The notes under the pieces were generated by a model. The model did no database searches and was not told where the DNA came from. It was given only the letters and a program-made list of their open reading frames with translations. Source: Mytilus edulis (taxonomy: Eukaryota > Mollusca > Bivalvia > Mytilida > Mytilidae). Taken from it: a stretch of DNA of 64,000 nucleotides. Position numbers and translations under genes: made by a program. Positions 54,868 through 64,000 of this stretch are shown here, one piece after another. Position 1 is the first letter of the stretch, and each line of letters opens with the position of its first letter. The stretch spans positions 8,770,207 to 8,834,206 of the forward strand of contig NC_092353.1 in NCBI RefSeq assembly GCF_963676685.1, in the 5' to 3' direction.

Positions 54868-56441
54868 TAACAAGGTCATTAGAAAAACAGGTTGCCGGGG
54901 TGAAATTTAAAACTTGAATGTCCAAAGAATAAGCAAGTCCAAACCTTGTATGAGTAGTCGTTAAACTTCTAGGTTCCCACGTAAAGTGAAAATGGCCCTA
55001 TTTCAAGAAGAATTACTCCCGAAAACACGAACAATTGACTAAATTCGCGTTCATTGTTTTGATTTCGACCGCCTGACAACTTTACGGAAATACCAGAGTG
55101 ATTATAATCAAGGACTCTGTGACGGGCAACTTATAATATCCGTGTTGTAAAGATTTTATTGATATCAAGCCAGTCCAGTTCAAACTATTATTACGTGGTA
55201 CAATTCTCATTTACATATTATGAATATTAATTAGCAAAAGCGTTACTAATTTCTGGCTATGTGGTACGTGTTGAACAAATTCAAAATCTGTATTCTACAT
55301 TCACTAACTAAAGGTTAAGGCATCCCCCCTCCCCCCATTTTTTCCAAACATTCCTTTCAAAAAAATATCTAGAAATTAATAAAATGAGAACAAGTTTATC
55401 GCATTGACCTTGGGATTATATCCTATATGTTTACCAATTAAATTAGTCAAAAAAAAAGAGAAAAGAACAACAATTCCGATTTCAGAGGGAAATTCTAAAC
55501 GGAAAGTTCCAATTCAAATGATCAAATCAAACGCTCAACGATAACAATTGTCACATTCCTGACTTGGTAAAAGCCTCATATGGCAAAATTTTGGGCAATT
55601 TCCTAATTTGCATAGCGGTCATTTTGCCTTATCATGATGGCAGCCATTACAATAGGATTATATAAGCCCCTTAGATAAGAATGCCAATATGCCAATACCT
55701 ATGTCGAATGAACAATTTGTTCGCATATAGGTGAATTGTACATTGTTTTTAGGCTTCTGTCCGAATATAAATTGACATTGTCTACTCTAAAATCTTTCGA
55801 CCTTTTTAGTTTAAAAATTGGAAGCGTAACTATAATATAATTGACATACAAGATCATATAAAAAGACGGAAAATCGTTAAAAAAAATTAGTAAGATTCAA
55901 AACAAAAATACATATGCAAGAAGATGTTGTTCATCATGATTTGTACGCATATAGGGAAACACCTTGTAGTATTGATTTTTAAAGTTAAATAACTTTTAAT
56001 TTACCTGCTTTCTTAGGTTTTCAGCCAAATTCTTTTAAAATCATGATGCTTTCAACCTTCCCATTTCGTAAAAAATCAAATTTTAAGCATTTCCACTTAG
56101 AATTTCTCTGCATTTTTGTAAATTTCCGCCAAAGGAAGTTTTTAAAGATACATTAGTTTTAGATACATGATAAATAAGGACTGGATTATCCGCAAATATA
56201 AAATAAATTATATTTTCAATCTTAGGCTATGGGAAGTAATTTTATCAAAAGGGACAAAGTCACGTGGTGCAAATCATTTGAATTAAGTACCTTTGATTTT
56301 GCCATATGCGTTTTTTATGTAGAAAACCTGGTTTAACAGCTAGCTAAACCTCTCAAAACGGCGTAAATAGACACCTTACGATATGGAAATAGATAAAACT
56401 GAACATATGCAATCCCTTTTGAATTTTGTTTTAGCTAAAGA
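54868..56441. other. Intergenic upstream of the LDLa gene
   Basis: No gene. Degenerate pieces of the GACTTGGTACAGG family near 55510-55580 and 56280-56360 (AACCTGGTTTAACAGCTAGC). The promoter of the LDLa gene should lie here, but no clear TATA element was identified. Confidence 0.45.
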
Positions 56442-56535
56442 ATGATCCTCATGTATGTAAAAGTGGTCTTAGCAATATTGTGTTTAACAGTTGTCTCAGT
56501 AGTTACAGATGAACACGGAACAAGGTCCATACAAG
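56442..56535 (+). CDS. LDLa-repeat protein, exon 1 (signal peptide)
   Basis: ATG with A at -3. Encodes MILMYVKVVLAILCLTVVSV and a short linker ending SIQ, then a phase-1 donor CAAG|GTAACA at 56536. The hydrophobic core marks it as a signal peptide, so the protein is secreted or type I. Joins exon 2 as Gln-Asp-Cys. Too short to appear as a long open frame; recognised by its phase match with the LDLa exons downstream. It could instead be an unrelated exon, but no intervening exon was seen. Confidence 0.65.
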
Positions 56536-56954
56536 GTAACAAATGTGATATGTTCATTGTCCAATTGATATCCATGTGATTAAGACAGACTGCAGAAATC
56601 GATAATAAAATTGTTACCAAATTGACGTGAGGTAAACAGAGTGGAGTGAAAAATTCTAGTTTCTTTAGTCGCTCTTTTAACTTATAATTCAACAATACTG
56701 TACTAGTATATTATTGGAAAATTAAAATATATCAAATCTATCATGTTCATATACGGGTTCTTTCAAGTTTTAGTATATGCGAATGTGTTAATCTTCCCTC
56801 TAATCTATCTGTTAATAAACGTGTACGAATGAGAAGTTATTGACCATCGATGTTTTAGCATTCAACTCAATATATAAGAATTATACTAAATGAAATATCT
56901 TGTCTTGTATAAATGAAATGAATGCTTTCTAGTGGTTTATACATTTAACTACAG

Positions 56955-57116
56955 ATTGCACCCTATGGATAGCAGACGACAGTTTTACTTCCTGTTATCT
57001 ATGTTTGCCGTGTTCTGATGGTTCGGGTTTTCATGGTTACATTTGCCGTACATCATTTTGTGACGGAAAGGAAGATTGCAACAATGGTGAAGATGAGGAT
57101 GGATCCTTATGTCAAA
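56955..57116 (+). CDS. LDLa-repeat protein, exon 2
   Basis: Acceptor TTTAACTACAG, phase 1; donor CAAA|GTAGGT at 57117, phase 1. Encodes one LDL-receptor class A module, atypical in the first half (extra Cys in SCYLCLPCSDG) and typical in the second (YICRTSFCDGKEDC then EDEDGSLC). LDLa modules bind Ca2+ through the acidic C-terminal residues and mediate extracellular ligand binding. Confidence 0.8.
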
Positions 57117-57937
57117 GTAGGTACACAAGAAGGAACGTTCTCAATGTTAGAACACAAACACCATATTTTGAGGTTGAAACTTTGTAATTTTACATCTTGT
57201 CATTATGTTATTATTCTATAATTATTCATTTTTTGCTAAATGTGCTTAGTCTGTATGCCTTTTAATGTTTCTTTGATACATATGACGTGGCTCTGTACTT
57301 ATACATCCCTTTATTGTGCTATTGTAAAACATTTTAATTTGTATTCTTGTCTTTCATGTTTGTCAATGTACTTTGTCTATAAGCGTATTTTATGTTTCTT
57401 TCATACATATATGACGTGGCTCTGTAATTTAACATCCCGTCTTTGTGTTTATGCTATGGTAAATTTGTGTATTATTGATTTTTATTTTTGATAATATGCT
57501 TTTTGACCTCTTTGTTACATATTTTGATGTTTCAAAAGTGATTAAGATTATAATATTTTTGACATTTTTATGTACTAGTATTGTGTCTGTATGGTTTTGT
57601 TCACACAACGTTGTTAATATAATGAAATTGGATGCGAGTGAGAGGTCTAACTAGTTTTTAATCAACAACTTTCGATATAAGAAAATGCCTGTACCAAGTT
57701 AGGAACATGATAGATGTTATCCTTTCGTTTGATGTGTTTGAGCTTTTGATTTTGTCAATTGATTAGGGATTTACGTATTTTCTTGATTTTACTTGTTTTT
57801 TTGACTTTCCCCTTTTGTGAATTTACCTTGGAGTTTAGTACTGTTTTCTAAATAAAGTTATATCAAATATAAAAAAGGAACAATGTTGTATAAAAGAAAC
57901 AACAACAATGATAAAATAAAATAATGTATTTTAATAG
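57117..57937 (+). other. Intron with inverted repeat remnant
   Basis: Contains at 57600-57850 an inverted copy of the GACTTGGTACAGG family (TGCCTGTACCAAGTTAGG). A duplicated stretch with ATATGACGTGGCTCTGTA lies at 57280 and 57410. No further exon seen. Confidence 0.5.
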
Positions 57938-58063
57938 CGGAACCTTGTGCAAATACTCAATGGCGATGTAGCGATGACAAGCAATGTATCCATTCATTTG
58001 CACGGTGTGATGGAAGAACAGATTGTTTAGACGGGTCGGATGAGGATCATAATGCATGTAGAG
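57938..58063 (+). CDS. LDLa-repeat protein, exon 3
   Basis: 126 bases, phase 1-1. Acceptor TTTTAATAG, donor AGAG|GTAAAC. Canonical LDLa: CANTQWRC, QCIHSFARCDGRTDC, LDGSDEDHNAC. All six Cys and the Asp/Glu Ca2+ cage (D-x-S-D-E) are present. Confidence 0.9.
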
Positions 58064-59885
58064 GTAAACGAATTTCGTTAAAACAGATAATCGACGCATT
58101 TAGATTTAAAAAAGTATTTCACACAATCCATTGTAAGATCTCTTTGTCATTTGACAAATCTATGAATTTAGATAAAATAATATCTGAAATACAATGCGTT
58201 CACATTGGCTAGAGGTATTGTTAGCTTTATTCTGTTGTCTGCTCTATGTTCGGGTTGTTGTCGCTTTGACACATTCCCCATTTCCTTTCTTAATCTTATT
58301 TCATTAAAATTAAAATTTGATGGTTTAGAACCATCAATAAAAACTATTAATGAAGTAATGAATACAAATTGTACTCACACATATTATTTTTTTTGTTTTT
58401 TAATTGTGCCTGTAAAGACTGCTCAAATACATAAATATAACAAAAGGTAAAGAATATAAAAACCAACATTTCTCTTGAGTATGCAATGGGTAGATATTTG
58501 AATAGCACTCGCAAAATTAGGGTTTTCTTTTTTATGTTGTGTATATAAAATAGAAGATGTCGTATGATTGCCAATGAAACAACTCTCCCCAAGAGACCAA
58601 AATAACACAGAAATTAACAACTATATATCACCATACGGTATTTAACAATAAGCAAGGCCTTAACCGCTTAGTCAGCTATAAATGGCCCAGAAATGACAAT
58701 TTGAAACAATTAAACGAGAAAAACTAACGGCCAAATCTATGTACAAAACATTAACGAAAAACATATATACAACATATAAAAAAAAAGACAACCACTGAAT
58801 TACAGGATCCTGACTTGGAACATGCACATACATCGACAATGTTAAACATATAAGCGGGATCCTAACCCTCCTCCTTACCTGGGCCATTGGTGTAACAGTA
58901 CAACATAAGAAAGACTGTTTACGTTGGACGAAATATTTACTTTTTCATAAACCCTGCAACATGAAAAAACATGGATGGGTGCGTTTTGAATTCATTTGGT
59001 ATTTGTACAGTATAGTTTGTCTTAAAACAATTACAATTTTGCATCACAAATCTTTTGTATTCCAGAATAAAGCTTTATATTAAAGATTCTTTTTTAATAG
59101 TATCATTCTTATAAGATAACGTTTATCTCTGATATCTCTAAAACAAATCGAATACGACGGTAAAGAGTAATATAAAAGGGCGAAATATCAAATACGTTGA
59201 GGCAATATATGCATTAGAGTATATAAGACTTAATGTCCCGCAAATTGAAAACACTATGCAGCAAAATTACCACACTATTTGGATTTTTCAAAAAACGCAA
59301 TATGATGGGCTGTTGAGGAACAAATCAACAATCAACGTTGACATTTACCTAATGATAATAAAAGTCATCAAAGATACTTGTCTTATTATTTTTAAGCTAG
59401 ACGTATTTTTTAGTATCAGCAATGACACAATCTCTCCAAATTACAGAACAGGTTATAGACAAGGCATTTGGTATTGTTATAGTGTAGCATACAACATGTG
59501 TCGGGTAAAACGATGCAGAACAGGCGTAACATTCCAACATTGAGTATTAAAAATGTTAGTACATAAAGTGAAGGATGCTAAAAGAAGAAGTTAAAACCCT
59601 TACAATTTCGTATTCTGTCAATGAACTGAATGTACCTGAAAAACATTTAAAATATGTGACGTTATATTTAAAAACACTCGAACTTCTACTCACTTTAAGT
59701 TTAAAACACGACGGAAATATTTCTTTTGATTTCCCTTTTATATTTTTAAATTGTTTACACAAGTTTACGAGACAAAATCTTTTAGCTTTGCACTTTTATT
59801 GAAAGGACATATGTCGATATAAGAAAAGATGATGGTTTAAGATTTTTGAAGTCTTTTTTTATAATTTGTTGTTTGTATTTAAAAG
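58064..59885 (+). other. Intron, with family-5 repeat
   Basis: Contains a family-5 repeat on the minus strand at 58560-58920. Around 58220-58280 a repeat piece (GTCTGCTCTATGTTCGGG...GACACATTCCCCATTTCC) is shared with 12170-12220 and 60955. No LDLa exon found. Confidence 0.5.
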
Positions 59886-60005
59886 CACAACAATGCTCGG
59901 CAGGAGAATTGAAATGTGCCAACAAACTGGTTTGCTTCCATGAGAATGGACTTTGTGACGGTTACCGTGATTGCTACGACAATTCAGACGAGGCGAAATG
60001 TACAG
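59886..60005 (+). CDS. LDLa-repeat protein, exon 4
   Basis: 120 bases, phase 1-1. Acceptor TTTGTATTTAAAAG (weak pyrimidine tract), donor ACAG|GTATTG. LDLa: CSAGELKC, VCFHENGLCDGYRDC, YDNSDEAKC. Complete module. Confidence 0.88.
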
Positions 60006-62042
60006 GTATTGAAAACAATATTTTTGAACAGATATTAATGGTACCATAGTTCATCTTCTTTTGTTCTTATGCCAACTGATTTTCAATTGGTTCTTATATA
60101 TTTGTGAAATGAAATACGACAGTGCCTTACGATATCTTAAAGAAAAGAACAGGAACAGGAAGCTATAAACCCTCCCCGTCCCCCTTTTTTTAAATTGAGG
60201 AGCCTTAACTGATAAGCGTTCCAATTATATCTATCTGGTTGATCAACATAGCAACCATTTTGTTTGATTCACTTTTAAATATTCTAACATTTTTGCCTTT
60301 GACTTTAAAATAAAACATACAATAGATAGATATAAGAAGATGTGGTTTGAGTGTCAATGTGCAAATGAAACAACTCTCCATCCAAGTAACAGACACAGAA
60401 AAGTCTACCTCATATATCCAAAATAAATGACAATGTTAAATGAAATAAACATCACGTATAAATACATCCGAAGCTATTTTCTGACTGAAACTTCAGAGAG
60501 CCAAACAAAAACGGTTGAAGAGCTGTATGCTTGTGACCCTTGTAAGACTTGTAAGATTTTTATTTTAGTTTCCTTTATATAGTTTGGAGTTGAGTATGAC
60601 GTCTATTATGACTGAACTAGTACACACTTTTGTTTGGGGGCCAGCTGGAAAAACCTCGTGTCGCGGTATTTTCTCGATGTATTGAATCCCTATGCTGACC
60701 TTCGGCTGTTTAACTATAAGACGTGTCACGTTACTTAACTTTCCCAAATTCATGTATTTGGTTTTGATATTATATTTGTTATTCTCATTAGTTTTTGTCT
60801 AATGCTTAGTCCATTTCTGTGTGTGTTACATTTTAATGTTGTGTCGCTGTTCTCCTCTTATAATTAATGCGTTACCCCGATTTTGTGTTTTGTCCATGGA
60901 TTTATGAGTTTTGAACAGCGGTATACTACTGTTGCCTTTATTTCTCCTCTTAGGTCGGGTTGTTGTCTCTTTGACAAATTCTTCTCAATTTAAGATGTAC
61001 ATAATATACTAGTCCACAAAAGAAACGATACATTTCATTTGCAATGTATGCGCATATGATAATAAAAATCTAATCCTGTCGGAAAGTAACAAAATCCCGT
61101 GTAAAAGATCTTAGGGTGCAAATTATTTTTGCGGAAAGTTGGATAAGAGATCGACACACAATTTTGAAAGTACTAAATGAATTTTTAAATTTGTTTAAAA
61201 ATATTCAATATGCTAATCAAGTCTTGTTCATATTGTAACTAATGGGTTGAAATGTTGTTTTTTTCAAAATTTTGATAAAAAAAGTCCTTTTTAAAATCTC
61301 AAAAATGCAAAAAAAAGAAAGATATTTTCGTCTCAAAACAATGCTTAAGATATGGAAACAACACACTGTAAATTTTAAACCTTTCGGATTAGGTTTTAGA
61401 TTTTTATCGTTTTTTTTTTAATTTCACTTTACACAAAGTGTCTATGGTAAATCAATGGATAATGTGTTCATTTGAACGATTTCTTGTGGGGCCGAACTTT
61501 GTTTTACAAATAAACAAAGAAACTATGATTTTTTTAAAAGAATTGATGGCAAACATTGTCTTTACCTTTCAATGAGAGGTTGGCATCATTTAAATTGGTT
61601 TTTTTTGTAAATTTTGTCAAAAAAAAAAAATTCGCCAATTAATTATTACCTTCAATATTGGTTCTATCAACGTAAAACTTCATCTTGAAATTTGAATAAA
61701 AAGTCGTGTATCGTTTGGTTTTTTTTGTTGACTAGTAAAGTTTTCAATGGTACCAGGATTATAATTTAGTATGCCAGACGCGCGTTTCGTCTGCATAAAG
61801 ACTTATCAGTGACGCTCAAATCAAAATATTCATAAAGCCAAACAATTACAAAGTTGAAGAAGATTGAGGACCCAAAATTCCAAAAAGGTGTGCCAAATAC
61901 GGCTAAGGACATATATGCCTGGGATAAGAAAATTCTTAGTTTTTCTAAAAAAATCAATGTTTTGTAAACAGAAAATTAAAAAAAAATATAAATCATTACA
62001 AAGAAGAGTTAACAGCTTTTGATATTAAATTATTTGCTTTAG
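60006..62042 (+). other. Intron, with repeats
   Basis: Holds a SINE-like fragment (60320-60420, GAAGATGTGGTTTGAGTG), an inverted piece of the 41700 repeat (60760-60960) and a family-6 copy on the minus strand (61743-62010) that ends 33 bases before the next exon. No exon found. Confidence 0.5.
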
Positions 62043-62168
62043 AATTTCAGTGTCCTGACAATAAGTGGAAGTGTGACGACAGACAACAGTGCATCATTAG
62101 GAAAAGTGTGTGTGATGGTCACAACGATTGTCATGATGGTTCAGACGAAACCTTGGAAACATGTCTAG
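62043..62168 (+). CDS. LDLa-repeat protein, exon 5
   Basis: 126 bases, phase 1-1. Acceptor TTGCTTTAG (a second AG eight bases later would break the phase), donor CTAG|GTAAAT. LDLa: CPDNKWKC, QCIIRKSVCDGHNDC, HDGSDETLETC. Complete module. Confidence 0.9.
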   Translation, partial: NFSVLTISGSVTTDNSASLGKVCVMVTTIVMMVQTKPWKHV

Positions 62169-63175
62169 GTAAATACAAAAATATCATTTGTCCATTGGAT
62201 TTCCTCTTTCAATTATTTTCAAAAAGTTACACCTAACTATCTTCTCCCAAAACCAATGTTCAAAACATTATGTTATTTAACCACGCAAAAACGGAAGTTC
62301 CCATATTTAGAGAAGAACATTATACTTGTACTCAGGGGGGTTTATGATACTATAGAGGGAATATGCAGATTTGTTCAATGTCACGTTCAATGGTGTCGAC
62401 CAATCTATTGGTTTTGCTATCAACATGTAAATACAGTGGAACAATACGGTGCCAGGCACTAACTATATAAATGTTTTATCTAAAAAAAGAAATTATCCAA
62501 TAATTGATATGTTTCAATATCATTGAGCAAAATATGTACAACTGCTCTTTACGTTCTTTTATGTGCTGTCTCTGGATATCTTTCTTGAAATGCATATAAA
62601 CAGATGCGAATTTTTGCAGTTAAAATCTTTTCGTAGGTCAGGATCCATCTTGTTTTGTAAGCATGGTTAGTGAAATTATGTACCTAATAAGCATTCTTAA
62701 TTGTTCAATACAGTACAACATTGCAAAGCTTCTAGACGTCCGTAATTTTCCTATAAGACACCATCCATTATTTCCGCATTAATGTAATATTATATTTCAG
62801 AGACTTCAGAATCCACGTATGTCTTCTAAGAGTTTTTCAAATGACCATACATGAAAATTCAGGCCTGCCTACAAAGGACGTGGGAAGCCGTACAGTTATT
62901 GAAAATATTAACTTTTTAACGTGCCCTAATAATGAATAAGAGTTTCGTTTCCCCTCTTACTAAACATGTACAATCGCAATATCTTCTTCCTTTCTTCCTT
63001 TTGTCTCAGTATATACAAATACTTGAAATAAATAATCGACCGAACAGTAACTACTCATAGTTATAAAATCATCACAAAAGTATACTCTTATGTAGTATTA
63101 ACATGTTAACTTATGAATGTCTACTGACGGAATTATAAAATCTTTTTTTTTTGGCATATTTTGTTTATATTAAAG
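62169..63175 (+). other. Intron, no exon seen
   Basis: AT-rich, ending with a T-run and ATATTAAAG. Frame 62256-62462 has no LDLa pattern. Confidence 0.45.
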
Positions 63176-63301
63176 ACTACCTGTGTTCAAAAGGAGATTA
63201 AAAGTGTGCAAACGGACTGCAATGTATCCATGAAGAAAGATTATGTGATGGTTATAGCGACTGTCAGGACAAATCAGACGAATCGATACAAGTTTGCAAA
63301 G
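63176..63301 (+). pseudogene. LDLa-repeat exon 6, with in-frame stop
   Basis: 126 bases, phase 1-1, donor AAAG|GTAAAA. LDLa pattern present (CSKGD, KCANGLQCIHEERLCDGYSD, CQDKSDE), but codon 63199-63201 is TAA between Asp and Lys-Cys. The sister exon at 59886 has TTG (Leu) at this position, so one T-to-A change would explain it. The exon is still phase-symmetric, so skipping it would leave the frame intact. Alternatively an allele or base-call error. Confidence 0.75.
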
Positions 63302-63328
63302 GTAAAATATATCTATAATAATAAAACG

Positions 63329-63476
63329 AACATATTTGTTGGACTTAATAGAAAACGCATGGGCTCCAACTGATAGCGTCTAGGTTTGATCATTAACCCC
63401 AGTAAACTTGTACATAACTAACCATGTCTCTTTCAGTTGGAGCCCACGTGTTTTCTATAAAGTCCAACAAATATGT
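63329..63476. repeat. Foldback MITE in LDLa intron
   Basis: The arm 63329-63373 (AACATATTTGTTGGACTT...GGGCTCCAACTGA) is inverted at 63433-63476. The loop is about 60 bases. It begins only 27 bases after the exon-6 donor. Confidence 0.8.
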
Positions 63477-63899
63477 TAATATTCAAACCTCGTTCAAAAA
63501 GATCCAAATCAATAATGGTAAACTAACATATCGATAGGCTACATCATTTAAGACTAAGCAAACATTTGGGATATAAAAACGTCGTAGAAAAAAGATGATT
63601 GAATCAAATCAACACAACAAAATGTTTCTTTTTAAACAACAATTAACGTTTTACATTTTAAAAAGCATGTGATAATTTAATGAGATACTATATACTAGAT
63701 GGTTTCATATGTTTTAGCAACTGATGCAATCAACATGAATATAAATGTACTAAAACAAACAGTAATATCATCAGTTCTTCGTTTGTGTGTGTGCTTGTTT
63801 TGTTATTTCTTATAAATTAATATTATGATTGCTTCTTTTGTTATCTTTATCAATAATAATATATAAATCAGGTTTGCAAAGTGGTTTTCCTTTTATCAG
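63477..63899 (+). other. Intron remainder
   Basis: AT-rich; ends with the acceptor CCTTTTATCAG at 63899. No further feature. Confidence 0.45.
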
Positions 63900-64000
63900 A
63901 TTACACCTGTTCGTCAGGGAAATGGAAATGTAAAGACAATGACAAGTGCATATATGATGAACTGGTTTGTGATGGTAATTACGACTGTACAGACAAGTCA
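63900..64000 (+). CDS. LDLa-repeat protein, exon 7 (cut by window end)
   Basis: Phase-1 start. LDLa: CSSGKWKC, KCIYDELVCDGNYDC, TDKS, then the window ends before the last Cys. The gene continues to the right, so total module number and any membrane or other domains are unknown. Confidence 0.88.
   Translation, partial: MTPVRQGNGNVKTMTSAYMMNWFVMVITTVQTS

Noticed and set aside
54554-54925. ORFs with poly-Gly and poly-Pro
   Set aside because: Produced by the G20 and C23 tracts of the inverted-repeat element.
61743-62010. Minus-strand ORF 61766-61957
   Set aside because: Part of a family-6 repeat in the LDLa intron.

Overview
The window looks like nuclear DNA of a bivalve mollusc, most likely a mussel (Mytilus-like). 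This rests on four things: AT-rich sequence with spliceosomal introns, a local cluster of single-exon Toll-like receptor (TLR) genes, a secreted LDL-receptor class A protein built from phase-1 exons, and several interspersed repeat families of the kind I associate with bivalve genomes. Species assignment is inference; the gene content is read directly. No tRNA, rRNA or CRISPR array was recognised.

Layout. 1-5.8 kb: repeats only. 5.9-8.5 kb: intact TLR gene on + (TLR-a). 8.5-17 kb: gene-poor, with an inverted-minisatellite element (13.2-14.35 kb) and a short minus-strand signal-peptide exon of a dermatopontin/amebocyte-aggregation-factor-like protein (14.88-15.02 kb). 17.29-24.50 kb: a degenerate tyrosine-recombinase retrotransposon with split direct repeats (A1 - genes - B1A2 - B2), carrying gag with a CCHC knuckle, RT, RNase H and tyrosine recombinase. 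It has GT-AG introns that restore the reading frame. 25.1-26.4 kb: minus-strand fragment of a Penelope-like or related RT with its 3' tail. 30.9-33.4 kb: TLR-b, broken by one extra base. 37.0-39.4 kb: TLR-c, a clear pseudogene. 42.1-44.2 kb: two nearly identical 451-bp MITEs around 1.24 kb of unrelated DNA. 44.8-47.4 kb: intact TLR on minus (TLR-d), with its start region triplicated. 48-56 kb: repeats and one doubtful secreted exon. 56.4-64 kb: signal-peptide exon plus six LDLa exons on +, running off the right edge.

How the genes relate. TLR-a and TLR-d form one subfamily, both intact. TLR-b and TLR-c form a second, both damaged. All have a similar design: a 5'UTR splice acceptor 73-150 bp upstream of an intronless coding region, with LRR ectodomain, one membrane pass and a C-terminal TIR domain. 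This fits local duplication and birth-and-death evolution of innate receptors. The LDLa gene is unrelated but also encodes an extracellular protein.

The most unusual material is (1) the intron-bearing split-repeat retroelement, whose B1/A2 junction is a near-perfect palindrome suggestive of a recombinase site; (2) the 38-bp triplication at the TLR-d start, which makes two upstream ORFs each ending in an ATGA overlap; and (3) the paired MITEs with crosswise-matching flanks.
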